A model generated the notes under the pieces. It was not told the origin of the DNA and searched no databases. It saw nothing but the letters and a program-made list of their open reading frames with translations. From Paguma larvata (lineage: Eukaryota; Chordata; Mammalia; Carnivora; Viverridae), in the NCBI GenBank assembly GCA_030068075.1, contig CM057844.1, positions 682,001 through 746,000 on the forward strand: a stretch of DNA of 64,000 nt, read 5' to 3'. Positions 11,101 through 21,999 of this stretch are shown piece after piece. The position numbers were made by a program, and so were the translations under genes. Within the stretch, counting starts at the first letter, position 1. Every line of letters starts with the position of its first letter.

Positions 11101-14100
11101 TCTAACACTGGCCCACAAAGATCATCTGAGACAGTTGAACTGTGAACTGAGTGGGACTCCCACTTTTGTTTGCCCGTGTCTGACCAAGGAGAAAGCTCCC
11201 ACTTGGAAGCCAAAAGCAGCCCTGCGCACAGCCTGTCTCAAGGGACAGAGTGCTTTGGAGACCCTACCTTCATCCGTTCCATTCATGATGGAAACACAGT
11301 CATCTCCTACGAGGAAAGGCGATGCCTTAAACACTTCTTTCACCTAAATGTAAAGAGATGTCTTTAGACATAATAGACTAATAGACATTACATGTCTTTA
11401 TCCTTCAGAATCTAAACTCAAAGTTCTCAAATATGCTGTGCTTTCAGCAGGTGGTAACAAAACAGCAGAGGAAGTCAGCTGGTGCTGTAAAGTAACAAAG
11501 CTCATGTTTTGTTTTAAATTTCTCTAATCCTCTGCAAACGGTATCCTCCTTAATCTACTCCCTGGGCTGGCAGACAGACACTACCCTGAAGAGCGCTGTC
11601 TTCAAGCCACTTTGGGCTAGAATTGCTCAGGGGTAACCTGAGCCTGCTGGGCCCCGACACATTGCCCTGCTTTAGGACTAGAGATGAGGGGCAAGAAGAC
11701 CCTCAAGGCAGAGTTTAGCCTGGGACTCAGGAGACAGCCCCACAGAGGGGAGGTGAAGGCAGAGAGCAGCTGCATTTGGGTGTATTTCCTCCCCCCCCCA
11801 CCGCCTCTTTCTCTATTTTTTTTTTTTTACCAAGTGTTGACACAAAGAAACTTCACTATTCTGCACATTCCAGCTGACCTTGTGGCCTACCATCGACCTG
11901 AGCATGTAAAGGTAATTTTTATAAGGGACTTTGAAAAATGTGCAACAATTTAGGAGTTGCATAGTTTAGAAACAGTACAGAGGATGAGAGGACTGTGTTG
12001 TTGAGAACAGTTTCCCTAATGTGCCTGATAATAAGAACTGTCCAGGCACCTGTTAGAGACAGGGTCCAGAGCCCCTTTACAGGGCTGCTGCTGGGCCTGG
12101 GGACAATCCTGGCCATGTGAGAAACAGAACAGGGCAGGAGAAGCCTAAAGGCCTCCTCAGCGGTTCCATCTGTGGATCAGACCAAGAAGAGAACTAGCGG
12201 TTTCTATGAAAACAAGTAGGCTGGAGATGAAATGTCAGGAACTAGGCTTCCACTGACCTCTACATGGAGCAAGTCTCTGCATGGAAGGAAGCCCTTCAAA
12301 AGGCTTGATGTATTTTTAAAACAAAGTTGCTGTTATCACACAACAGATTCATTCTAGGAAACACGAACAGCTAAAGGTGATGCTATTAACATTTTGATGT
12401 GTTTTCCTCTTCAGGAAGTTTCTACATAGCCTGATCGACTGCTTGGACAATGGCTGAATATTTGGCATTTCCAGCTATCATAAGGTATCCATCTCCCAAG
12501 GGTATATGGGTAAGATCACCTTTTGCAGTAACTTCTGAGCCTTTTCTCCTGGTAATAGACGTAAACCAGCTGTGGCCTTGAGAACCAAGGGGGTAGCCTT
12601 CCAGAAGTCAAAAGGAACGTCTTTTTTAGCAACATCCAGTAATTCCTGAATTCCTGAAGTGCTCTGTGAATGTGGTAAAAGTAGAGTCTGTCAAAGCTCA
12701 GCATACAGGGTCACAGATGCTCCCCCACCGTTTTGGTTTTATTAACTCACAAATACATTTCCTTCTAATTTTCCAAATCAGCAGAACACGACTTCAGTGG
12801 TGCTGGTGAGTGTGAGGGGCAACAGGCACCAGGTGAGCACAGAGAAACACCTGTTGCAGTGGAGCATGGTGGGATAAGGACACACACAAAAGGAGTCTTG
12901 CTGTTCTACATTCTGGCAACAAAAACCCCACCTGGCCCTGGCACCAACACCAGTGGGTGACCTCGGATGAACTGTGATTCCCTTGGACACCATGAATGAA
13001 TTCTGGGGTTCCTCATGGTGTGAAAACCCCATGAAGAAAAGAGGAAATCATTTACACCTGCCAAACTGCTTGGGACCCAAAAGTTGGCTAGGGCCCTGTG
13101 TCAGTGCAAAGGCAGCACAACAACTTTGGTAAAGTATTGCTGGGCATTATCAACAGGTACAATGCTGGGGGGGGGGGGCACAATTTGGTAATGTCTATCC
13201 AAGGAAAAAACATACATTCCTTTTACTCAGAAATCCCACTGTAGGAATTCATCTGAGATGAATGCCCTTGCATGTAAGGGTAATGAAGTTCATATAGGGT
13301 GACCAACTACAGCCTTATACCGTTAAAAGTAAACGTTAGACATTATTCAAATGTCCTTCAGGAGGGGGCCAGTTCTGTAATTTAATGTGCCCGCACATAC
13401 TGCAATACCATTGCCAGAAAAATCAAGGAAACTTCATATCCTGATAGTAAATGTTCTCCCTATTATAGTGCTTAGTGACAAAAACAAAGTATGTAACAAT
13501 GCGAATGCCATTTTATTATAAAAATAGGGGACAGGGAAGAATATAGATATAGATAAATATTTGCTCATAGGTGTTTCACCTAGCCCTTGAAGGACACATA
13601 AGAAACCAGGGACACCAGCCCTCCTCGAGGGGACTGGAGAGGGAGGGGAGTTCTCAGTGTTCGCCCTGTGAAGCTGTGAAGTATGTTCTACTTGAATGTG
13701 TACTGCCTACTAAAACAAGTAAGAGGTTAAAAGTCCTATGAGTTTATTCTAAAGACACCTAATTTAATCATATGTAACCTTATAGTTACTCTAGCAACCC
13801 TCATTTCAATTTTGTTTTCAATTTTAACCAAGCCACAGGAAAGCAGGGTTATGACTTCATTGAAATCAAGACACACCTGTGGGCAAGAATGATATATTAG
13901 CTTTTAAGATATGCTTGAGCCAAAAGGCGTGTATAGGTATATGACTAACTGGCCTCTTTTATCAGTACCTTAGTGGAAATACAGGTGTCCAGTATTAGTG
14001 CAGCTCTAAGCTTTAAGGACTCAAAAATTATAAAAACTACAAACTTACTAAAATTATTGTTTGACCATTTAAGTAAATCTTTTACACTTATATGGTTTTC

Positions 14101-16457
14101 TGGATTTTACATAATACGTTTTTAACTTCAATTTTTTGTGTTAGTCAACTTTTGTCATCCTCAATCAGAGGAACTGAAACAAAAACAACTCTCAAATAAT
14201 GCTTTTTGTCAAGTTTGTAGCCTTTGTGCTTTTGAACCACACTAAGACTTCTGGGTGGCATGTGTGCTGGTTGGGGGAAGGGCCTAGGAAGCTGGGTAGT
14301 GGGGGCAGTGGCTTTCCTTTGGCCTTGTGCACAGTACCAGTTTCCTCCAACTGACCATCCTAAACAGCAGGAGATGTCCCAGGTTAGCACTGTCAGAAAT
14401 GCTTTTCTCTGTGAAGAAGGCCTATTGCACTCAACAGAAAGGGAGCTGGCTTTAACAAACTGCACAGTTGGAAGACAAATGTGAAGAACAACAGATGAGA
14501 GTGAAAATCATTACCTTTTCAACATCATCAGCATAAGCAGAAAGACCTGGCTTCAGTGCTTTGAAGGTCTCATGGGTCAAGGTGGGAGTTTCTAAGGGGT
14601 AAACATGTTTAAGAAGGCACACTGCAAATATATACATGAATATATAAATATATACAACCATGGCTTGCTGCCCTTTCCAAAGGCAGACGTCTGAAATCAG
14701 ACCAATCCCAGAGTGACCAGGATGCTGCCTCTTTAGTTCAGATAAAGAAGATGATTGTTAACAGCTGATGTTTTGGTCAGAACTTTTTTTTAAAGTCAAC
14801 TTTAGTGAGGTATAATTTACATATAAAACTCTATCCATCTAAAGTGCTAAATTTTAACATGGTTCTTGTGAAATTAACAAAGGAGAAGGGCAGATGATTC
14901 CAAACCGCATGTATGAAAATCATTTCTCTGTTTCGGGATGCATGTAGTACAGGTTCTGAAAGAACATGTATTTTTTCCCTTCTTTTAAAAAAAAAGTGTT
15001 TTAAATTATAAGGGAACTGGACTCATGAGTATACAGCAAGGGAGTATTCAGAGGCACACTAGTGGACAAAGGATGCTGGTCCAAATTTGGACATGAAGAC
15101 CCAGGAGGAAAAATCAGGGACAGAATTTTTTTGAAAGGATGTCCCTCCAGAGATAAAATACTGGAATATGGCTACTAAAGGATTATATGCTGACCACAAA
15201 TTGTCTTAAAAGCTTCAAAACCGTTTTTGGAGGTACATAGGTCTGGCATATAAAACTTTAACTACTGAAATGAGTTAATTAACAAACTGTGACCACAGTT
15301 TTAGAGAGAACTACTAATGATGTCTGTTGCCACTAGCTCAAAAACAACACTGTCTACTCAAAAGGTTTCGAGGGTCAGCAAAGAACCAGATGCGACCAGC
15401 AGACCTACTGAGCAGCCAGGGGGAAAACACTCACTGGTTAGAAGCTGGAGGGTGACCCTCAGAGCTGGAGGGTACAAGAGGCACTGGGGAAGGAGATCAA
15501 AGGGAGGAGGGAAAGAGGCAGAGCTGGGCATTGACTGGGTCTCTCCACAGGAGCAGCTAGGGGATGAACATACACAAACTCCCTCTTCCCTCTTGCTGGA
15601 AGCCTGTGGCCCCCACCCTGGCAAGCAAAGCTGACAGGGACTCAGGTTCCAGCTCCCTCCTCACTGCTGAGGCCATACTCGTCTGTCACCCCCTCTCCTT
15701 CTGGACCCACTGGGCAGCACCAAGTCAGCCTAGGTCCCAGGTCTGTGCTAGCTCATGACTTACCCAAACTCCTGCCTCATACTAGCCTGAGTCTAGGGCG
15801 ACTCCTACCTTAACCTTTCCCAAATGCAGCTTCTTAAGTAATGGTCCTAGCCACCTGACCTGCTGGTGAACACTGGGACAGTACAGGCCACCCAATACTC
15901 TTAGGGATCTCAACTGCCCTCGGGTGGTCACAAGATGCCAGTGTGAGTACGGAGTGTCTGGGGCTCTGGGGAAATTTAGATTCTTGGGCCCCAAACCACA
16001 CCTGAGGCAGCTTTCTGGGAACCTGCATTTTTGACAAGTTCCCAGATGAGTCCGAGGCAGGACATGCTGAAAAACCACTGTCTCTAAGTGGAAAAGATCC
16101 CAAGAGCTCTGATGTAAGCAAGGGGAACCATGCAGTGAATGGCCAGGGCCCTCTGCCCGGCATACCTCCAGGCTGCCGGGCGAACTGGAAGATGTGCACA
16201 CGGGTGCCAGTGCTTCCCGCGTCAAACATGATGCCATAGAAAACCTCGTGACTGTGTGCAGCCGTCCCCGGGAGACTATGAGCCTGCTGGCCCCTCCGGG
16301 CCCCAGAGGCTACCTCAGTGATGCTGAAGAAAGCTTGGGTGGCAGAAGCCCAGTGCCACTTGATGTAGGCGACATAGATGAACAGGCAAATGAACAGCCC
16401 CAGAGGGTATGCCACCTTCGTCATCTTCAGGTTCCCATTATTTGGTATTTTCCTCAT
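8080..16457 (-). CDS. ENTPD6: ENTPD6, nucleoside diphosphatase, 5' eight coding exons (3' end outside window)
   Basis: The gene encodes a GDA1/CD39-family enzyme that hydrolyses nucleoside diphosphates (GDP, IDP and UDP preferred in the known family member) in the Golgi lumen or as a secreted form. The spliced reading frame of 859 coding bases joins 16457-16166, 14591-14515, 12663-12520, 11343-11268, 10628-10593, 9707-9619, 8916-8837 and 8144-8080. All junctions have AG/GT and phases agree. Visible in order: an N-terminal hydrophobic anchor (about residues 13-32), ACR1 [11 protein letters not shown]2 KATAGLR, ACR3 spanning MNGTDEG and AWITVNF, and ACR4 LDLGGGSTQ. The order and sequence match human ENTPD6 as I recall it. 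ACR5 and the last third of the protein are missing because the gene runs off the left edge. The start used is the Met of MRKIPNN, equivalent to human Met29. No frameshift or stop is seen. Confidence 0.97.
8596..8713. repeat. Polypurine tandem repeat in ENTPD6 intron
   Basis: About four copies of GAGAAGGCAG are followed by about four copies of a 13 bp unit AGAGGAGGGAGGA. Positions 8639-8713 are purine only (75 bp). The tract is within 125 bp of the exon ending at 8837. Long frames around it on both strands are low-complexity artefacts. Confidence 0.95.
8837..8916 (-). CDS. ENTPD6: ENTPD6 coding exon 7
   Basis: The 80 bp exon encodes [18 protein letters not shown] and then RTYKLYSY, leaving in phase 2. 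The acceptor is TTCCTCAG and the donor GTTTGT (a GT donor with a non-consensus +3). The NRT sequon is a potential N-glycosylation site in the lumenal domain. A long polypurine tract lies 123 bp downstream in the following intron. Confidence 0.95.
9619..9707 (-). CDS. ENTPD6: ENTPD6 coding exon 6 (ACR4)
   Basis: The 89 bp exon encodes (G)[18 protein letters not shown] and continues [20 protein letters not shown] is ACR4, the second phosphate-binding loop of the actin/Hsp70-like fold. The acceptor is TGCTCCAG and the donor GTAACT. Compared with the human protein as I recall it, Gly is replaced by Arg just before the SSVG, outside the core motif. Confidence 0.96.
10593..10628 (-). CDS. ENTPD6: ENTPD6 36 bp micro-exon (second half of ACR3)
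   Basis: This very short exon encodes (G)[11 protein letters not shown](G), completing ACR3. The acceptor is CTCTTGTAG and the donor GTACAT. Both ends fall inside Gly codons (phases 1 and 1), and the split codons rejoin correctly with the neighbouring exons. It is too short to appear as an ORF and was found by looking for the missing ACR3 half. Confidence 0.95.
11268..11343 (-). CDS. ENTPD6: ENTPD6 coding exon 4 (first half of ACR3)
   Basis: The 76 bp exon encodes [19 protein letters not shown] followed by MNGTDEG, the last Gly codon being split. The acceptor is CATTTAG and the donor GTAGGG. It carries the acidic half of ACR3, which in the family includes the catalytic-base glutamate (here the E of NGTDEG). 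Confidence 0.96.
12520..12663 (-). CDS. ENTPD6: ENTPD6 coding exon 3 (ACR2)
   Basis: The 144 bp exon gives 48 codons beginning [15 protein letters not shown] and ending EKAQKLLQK. It contains ACR2 in [14 protein letters not shown]. The acceptor is CATTCACAG and the donor GTGATC. Length and phase (0/0) match the 48-residue human segment. The open frame on the same strand in another register is a shadow. Confidence 0.96.
13167..13178. repeat. G12 homopolymer
   Basis: An uninterrupted run of G lies in an ENTPD6 intron. The surrounding 12,700-14,500 intronic DNA holds no recognised gene. Confidence 0.85.
14515..14591 (-). CDS. ENTPD6: ENTPD6 coding exon 2 of those resolved
   Basis: The 77 bp exon encodes (E)[18 protein letters not shown] and continues YADDVEK. 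The acceptor is CCCCTTAG and the donor is GTAATG. It enters in phase 1 and leaves in phase 0. The sequence is nearly identical to human ENTPD6 in this segment, which links ACR1 and ACR2. Confidence 0.96.
14785..14880. mobile_element. Short ancient L1 3'-type fragment
   Basis: GTGAGGTATAATTTACATAT followed by AAAGTGCTAAATTTTAAC resembles the 3' region of old L1M elements. It is short and diverged. Confidence 0.4.
15955..16078 (+). mobile_element. MER5A-like hAT fragment
   Basis: TTCTTGGGCCCCAAACCACA, then a TGAGGCAG core, and a terminal TGCTGAAAAACCACTG match the MER5A non-autonomous hAT element. It lies 90 bp from the ENTPD6 anchor exon, in the intron. Confidence 0.7.
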
Positions 16458-16486
16458 GTCTCTATCTGCTGGGGACTGTGCTGCAG
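16166..16486 (-). CDS. ENTPD6: ENTPD6 first resolved coding exon (anchor and ACR1)
   Basis: The exon reads [15 protein letters not shown] from 16457, then a hydrophobic stretch [17 protein letters not shown] that acts as signal anchor, a lumenal stem, and ACR1 (DAGSTGTR), whose residues contact the phosphates of the nucleotide. The donor is GTATG (complement of 16161-16165) and the exon ends in phase 1. The upper boundary is set at an acceptor CACCAACAG after a long pyrimidine tract, giving 16486; a second AG would move it to 16475. The bases between the acceptor and the ATG are therefore 5' UTR or an upstream in-frame extension. Confidence 0.93.
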
Positions 16487-16621
16487 CTGTTGGTGAAAAG
16501 GGAGGAGAAGCAGGAAAAACATGTTAGGCTGCAAGCTTTCAGGGTGAGTCTGAAGTCCCTGTGCTCGGGGACAAAACATTCAGCCAGAAACTGGTCTGCA
16601 TTTTTTCACCTGGAATGAGAA

Positions 16622-16765
16622 GCTTCATTTGGTCCTCAAAGCGCTTCTAGAAGGTATGAGCCTACTTTATAGAAGAAAAGAGGAAGTGAGGCTTATAAAG
16701 ACTAGATAACCTGTTTGAGTTAGGAGGTCCTGCCGAGGCTGATTTGGGGCACAGATCAACAGTTG
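16622..16765 (-). mobile_element. MIR SINE, diverged
   Basis: The reverse-complement MIR core is visible (CCTCAAAGC, then AGAAGAAAAGAGGAAGTGAGG and AGATAACCTGTTTGAGTTAGG). It is an ancient mammal-wide repeat. Confidence 0.6.
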
Positions 16766-16999
16766 CTGGCTCTAAGGCCTGAGCCTGGTCCTCAGCAAAT
16801 GCTGTTCTAGACAAGTGGCTTTCAGACTTGTGGCCACTTTAAAAAGCTACATGTAAATGGTATCCCCAAACCTTTCAAGGTACTGGAACACGTGTCCAAT
16901 CCATTCTTTGAATTCTTGCTTTCTCTTCTACATAGGTGTTCACTTCTCAGAAGACTTAAAGTCTCATCCGTTGGGGACTACTGAAAGCCCCGGTCATAT

Positions 17000-17056
17000 C
17001 TGAGAAATGCAGCTCATTTTCCTGGAAGTTTCACAGGAGATGCCTCTTTTTACTCA
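17000..17056 (-). pseudogene. ENTPD6: Decayed ENTPD6 upstream N-terminal exon
   Basis: Read on the minus strand from 17050 to 17000, this segment gives KRGISCETSRKMSCISQ, clearly related to the human ENTPD6 N-terminus KKGIRYETSRKTSYIFQ as I recall it. The codon where human has ATG is GTA (17053-17051), preceded by an in-frame TGA (17056-17054). The base pair after the final CAG is AT, not a GT donor. The reading is that the longer isoform start was lost and translation begins at the downstream Met in the next exon. A spliced transcript could still include this segment, so the call is inference. Confidence 0.6.
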
Positions 17057-17384
17057 CGCAACACACTCTGCCAAGGAGGAAATAATGCCTATGTGCTTTC
17101 CAAGCCTAGAAATCGTACCCGAACAGCAAAAGAAACTAACTCCGCACCACTATTTTTGGTTCAATACCCTCAGCCCTTCAAACAAAAGCATACATTCAAG
17201 CTTTCTTAGCAGCTTCTGATACAAGACACCATGTGGGAACCCCGAGGCTTCAAAGGACAAGAAGCAGGGTGCTTGATTCTCAGGGCTACCTGCCCTTGCA
17301 GAATGTCCACCTGTCTGTCCATCCCTCACTCTGTCAGTTGTGGTAAGTGTAGTGGACTCTTCTAGGAGTAAGGAGACCGGGAAG

Positions 17385-17575
17385 TGCAAGGTTAAAAGCA
17401 GGACATGGGTTTGTGCTCTGCCCACAGTAGCATGTGACCGCAGGCAAGTTAACCTTCATGGGGGCTGGTCTCCTCATCTGTAAGGTGGAAAGCCACTTCA
17501 TGATGCTGTTTGGGGATACAGTGAGATATGTGATGTGCTCAGAAGAGGACACAGAGAACACATACTGAGTGCTGG
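17385..17575 (+). mobile_element. MIR SINE
   Basis: The core includes ATGTGACCGCAGGCAAGTTA, CTCCTCATCTGTAAGGTGGA and a tail with CACATACTGAGTGCTGGC. It lies in ENTPD6 intron 1. Confidence 0.7.
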
Positions 17576-18129
17576 CTTTATAGCAGGATAGCAGAAGGTA
17601 ACATCCCCTTGGAACCAGGGACAGTGAGAGGCAGGAGTGCTACAAGACAGTGTGACTGCACTGTCTGGGGAGGAGAAAAGCAGGGGCCAGAGTTAAAAGT
17701 GCAGGGGCAAGTCTGTGGTGGTCTTCACACCAACCTCGAGGCTCTCTGGGCAGAGGAGAAATGGAATGAAAGTGGCCCTTGGGATGGTGGGGAAGGGAGT
17801 CCAGGCCTTCTGCGGCCACTCCTTTCCAGGATCTAGCCCTCCAGCCATACCTGGATGCCCTCAGCTCCAAGAGCACTGCCCAAACCTTTGGCTGTCTCCA
17901 TGCTCCTGCTTAGGGGGACACCAGTGACCCACCACCGAAGCTTAGGCAGGGGGCAGGACAAATCTGCTATGCACAGGGCCGAGGGAAAGTCTGTGTTGGC
18001 AGGACCAGGGAGCAAGCCTCCCTCTCCAACCCCTGCTCCTGCCTAACTTTGGGCCTCTCTTGGGAGCTTCCTACTGCTCTCAGAATCATGGTGCACCCCC
18101 TGGCTCCTCACTAGCCTTTGCTTTCTCTC

Positions 18130-18400
18130 ATCCTCTCTTGCCTTTCCTCACAGTGGTCTGAAAACCCAGTGCCTCCGTCTGTCCCTAGAACTCTCCTCTC
18201 TGCCTCAGGCCCTTTGCACACACTGTTACTGGTTCCCAGAATGCTTGTGCAACAACCTGGTCAACCTTGCACTCATCCCCAAGCTGCAGCTGAAATGTTA
18301 TTGTCCCCACCTTCCCTGACCACCCTTAACTTGGAAGGCTCCCACCCTATTATGCTCTCTCTGTACTCCCTGCCCCATCTGGCCTGGGAGTAACAATGCC
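18130..18400 (+). mobile_element. LINE2 3' fragment
   Basis: CTGCCTCAGGCCCTTTGCAC, CAGAATGCTTGTGC, GCAGCTGAAATGTTATTGTC and CCTTCCCTGACCACCC follow the L2 3' consensus in order. Confidence 0.8.
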
Positions 18401-18592
18401 AGGGTCTGTGGGATTAATTCCTAAAGGTCCATGTGACCCTGTAGGCCATGAGCTTCAAGGTCAGGGACATAGTCTGGTTATGCCACTGCAGCTCAGTCGA
18501 GAACACAGGTCCTTTTCTAGAAGGGTGGAGGATGCTCCTCTATCCTTGTCTACCTTCCATACTGTCACCAGACACACAAGAATCCCTGTTTT

Positions 18593-18780
18593 GGAGTGCC
18601 TGGGTAGCTCAGTTGGTTAAGTGTCTCACTTCGGCTCAGGTCATGATCTCACGGTTCGTGAGTTCAAGCTCCACATCGGGCTCTCTGCAGTCAGTGCAGA
18701 GTCTGCTTCAGATCCTCTGTCTCCCTCTCTCATGTGCATGTGTTCTCCCTCTCTCGAAAATAAACATTTAAGAAAAATAA
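18593..18780 (+). mobile_element. Felid SINE
   Basis: The head is GTGCCTGGGTAGCTCAGTTG, followed by CTCAGGTCATGATCTCACGG and an AAATAAACATTTAAG tail. It sits immediately upstream of an L1 5' end. Confidence 0.93.
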
Positions 18781-19245
18781 AAAGAGTCCCCTTTCAAATC
18801 CTTTAATGAGAAGAGGAACATCAGCAAGACGGTAGAATAGGGAGCTCTAGGCCCTTGCTCCCCCACAGAAATATTTAAAAAAAATTGGGACTGGCTAACA
18901 TATTCTATAGACGTTCTGAAAAACAGTCAAAGATCCATAGATCTATAAGTAAATGTGCAATCAAGAAGTCACATTCAGAATGGTCATAAGTTCAGGGGTG
19001 TTTACTGACCCTTGCCCACAGCCCTCCTCACACAGTGCAGTCTAAAGGAAGCAGCATCCCAGAATCTACTTATCTCCTTCTCTCAAACTGGAGGGAGCAG
19101 AGCAACATCCTAACCTATTTTCGGGCTGTACAAGAGACAGATCTCTGAGTTGGAGCTCAGAGCTCAGATGGGGGAAAACTGTGGAAGGTGGCTGTGGGTA
19201 CCTCTTATGAAAATCATGTGGTGACATGCCTGGGGCAAGAGACCG

Positions 19246-19280
19246 GGTATGTGTATGTGTGTGTGTGTGTGTGTGTGTGT
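19246..19280. repeat. (GT)n microsatellite
   Basis: About 17 GT units with one GTAT interruption, within the L1 5' region. Confidence 0.95.
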
Positions 19281-20000
19281 AAGAAACATCAGAACATTGA
19301 ACACCTAGGAAGGAGTGTGGATGAAACTGTTTAAGAAATTAAGACATTTGATATATATAGGATATTAATATACCATAATATATGGGAGAATTGAAACTAA
19401 CACACACACAGGCCCAGGTAACAACCCTGAGAAGACCTTAAGCCTGAGTTGAAGGCTCAGACACATTCTGTTAACTAGTGAAGGTCTTTCATGGCACAGA
19501 ACCAGTCTGCAAAGACTGGGAGAGATGGCTATTTTCTCAAATGCTCCATTTTTCAACAACAAAAATTACAAGGCATATCAAGATACAGGAAAATATGGGC
19601 CATTCAAAGGAAGAAAAGGTGGTAGAAATTGTCCCTGAAGAAACATAAGCATTAGTTATACCAGATAAAGACTTAAAACAACTATCTTACATATGCTCAA
19701 AGAGCTAAAGAAAACCCAAGAACTGAAAGAAATAAGGAATATGATATATGACAACAGAATGAGAATACCAATGAAGAAACAGAAATTATAAAAAGCAACC
19801 AACCAAATTGTGGAATTGTGGGGCTAAATAGTACAGTAACTGCATTGAAAAATTCACCAAAGGGGTTTAACAGCAAATTTGAGCAGGCAGAAGAACCAGT
19901 GAACTTGAACATGGACAGTAAACTTATTGAGTCAGAGAAGCAAAAGAAAAAAAGACATAAAAAAGTGAACAGAGCCCAAGGGATTTGAGGAGTCCCAGAA

Positions 20001-20003
20001 GAC

Positions 20004-20038
<35 letters not shown>

Positions 20039-20052
20039 GAAAGAAAGAAAGG
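20001..20052. repeat. (GA)n / (GAAA)n microsatellite
   Basis: A run of GAGAGA followed by GAAAGAAAG inside the L1 ORF1 remnant. Confidence 0.93.
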
Positions 20053-20577
20053 GACAGAAATAATAGCTGAACTCCAAGGAGGATAAACCCAAAGACTCAT
20101 GCTGAGACACATTACAATCACACCACTGAAAGCCAGAAAATAAAAGAGAATCTTGAAAGCAGCAAGAGAAAAGTAATTCATCATGTATGAAGGATCCTTA
20201 AATAATAAGATTATCAGCCCATTTCTCAACAGAAACTCTGGCAGTCAGAAAGCAGTGGGATGATATATTCAAACTGCTGAAAGAAAAAAAATCTGTCAGC
20301 TGAGAATTTCAAATTCAGCAAAACTGTCCTTCGAAATGAAGGTGAAATTAAGGCATTCCCAGATAAATGAAAGCTGAGGAAGTTCTCTACCAGCAGACCT
20401 GCCTTGCAACAAATGCTAAAGGTTGACATGAAAGGACGCTAAACAGTAATGGAAATTCATAAGAAAATATAAAGGTCTCCAGTGAAGTTAAATATGTCGA
20501 CAAATACAACAACCGGTATTAGTGTATATTTGGTTTGTAACTCCACTTTTTATTTTCTTCAGCATTTAAAAATCAAA

Positions 20578-20765
20578 TGTTGAGGGATGTGTGGGTGGCT
20601 CGGTTGGCTAAGCGTCTGACTTCAGCTCAGGTCATGAGCTCACAGTTTTTGAGTTCAGGCCTCAAATTGGGCTTCATTCTGACAGTGTGGAGCCTGCTTG
20701 GGATTCTCTCTCTCCGCCTCTCCCCCACTTGCACTCTCTCTCTATCTCAAAATAAATAAAACTAA
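20578..20765 (+). mobile_element. SINE inside L1
   Basis: The head is GATGTGTGGGTGGCTCGGTT, followed by TCAGCTCAGGTCATGAGCTC and a tail of AAAATAAATAAAAC. It interrupts the ORF1/ORF2 linker of the L1. Confidence 0.9.
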
Positions 20766-21455
20766 AACAAAGCAAAACAAATGCTTGTGACATCAAAAAC
20801 ATAAATCAGGAAGATGTATGATACAAACAAGAAGAGTCATCATATGAAATTCAAGCTAAGCTAGGATAAAATTTAGAATAGATTATTATAATTTTAGGAT
20901 GTTATATGTAACGTCTGTAGTAACCACAAAGAAAATATCTAGAAAATATATATAAAAGGAAATGAGAAGGGAATAAATACTGTCCCTACAAAAGAACCAA
21001 TTATACCCAAAGGAAGGCAATAATGGAGGAAATGGGGGATAAAAAAGCTATAAGACCTACACAAACTACAATGGCAAAAGTAGTATTGTTGGCCACTAAC
21101 AGAAGCAGGACATTTGGGAAGGCGCTGTTGGGGCAGGAGACAACAGTGACCAGGTTTTCTACAAGTTTGAAATGACAGCAGGGCATGGGTCAGAAATGGC
21201 ACTGACCCTCATGAGATAGTGGGTTTGGGGTTCTGACCTGGGGAATGCCCATCCCCAGGCAGCCAGTGCTCACCCTACAACTGGCCCTCTCATAGGCTTC
21301 CTTTTGTGAGGTTACTGTAACCCAGAGTTTTCCATTGCTAAGAGATCATTAAACGAAATGATTTTTTTTTTTTTAAGAGAAAGCTCTAAAGCAGCTATTT
21401 CTAAGGATGAACAGTAAGGATACAAAAGTAATACTAACATCTTCCAACTCTTGCC

Positions 21456-21512
21456 TTTCTCTCTCTCTCTCTCTCTCTGTCTCTCTTTCTCTCTGTACAC
21501 TCTCTCTCCTCC
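21456..21512. repeat. CT-rich microsatellite
   Basis: A run of (CT) with one GT and one TTT interruption in an otherwise unassigned intronic stretch. Confidence 0.9.
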
Positions 21513-21804
21513 TTTGAACCAGCAGGCTGGCACCACACTGGCCTGCCTGAGCCACATGGGTAGAAGACCCTTTTTCATAATCACATTTTATCATGTCCCA
21601 TGTTAGTCTACAAACCATGTCCTACAGGATCAGATTAACAGGTGGTATATAAAATTTTGAGGCAAAATTTTTACATTTGTCTACCATTAATAAAAACCCT
21701 TTATATATGCTATATCCTGTTACCAGAGGCCCACAAGGCTAGCACTTATACCACACGACACACGACAACTTACTTCCATACGACAGCGCCAAGGCCCCGG
21801 AAAT

Positions 21805-21895
21805 GTTTTCAAACAGACTTGCCTGGAATCACACAGCTGGCATGTGGAGAGGCACAGATCAGACTTTCTGGTTCTATCTCCAAATCAAATGTGCT
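21805..21895 (-). mobile_element. MIR fragment
   Basis: GGAATCACACAGCTGGCATG and the following AGATCAGACTTTCTGGTTC resemble the reverse complement of the MIR core. Short and diverged. Confidence 0.5.
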
Positions 21896-21999
21896 CCATC
21901 ACTTCATTTTCCCTGTTAAGGTAAGATTCTATTTTAGACAAAAAAATACTCCCATGAAATTACACATACGTAATCATTAAAGTTACACACCAACAAGCT

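Larger units (their letters stand above)
18812..21085 (+). mobile_element. L1 LINE, 5' UTR, ORF1 region and start of ORF2 (decayed)
   Basis: It starts at the characteristic GCAAGACGGTAGAATAGGGAG near the L1 5' end and runs through an ORF1-like region (around 19,680-20,440) into the inter-ORF and ORF2 start. Frames are broken by many stops. It contains a GT microsatellite, a GA-rich run and a SINE. It lies in sense to the window and antisense to ENTPD6, in intron 1. The 3' part is absent; an unrelated sequence follows from about 21,090. Confidence 0.8.

Noticed and set aside
15834..16165. Continuation of the ENTPD6 anchor exon frame past 16166 ([10 protein letters not shown] and so on)
   Set aside because: The frame reads through the GT donor into the intron. 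The E of ETPTLT in the next exon restores the known protein.
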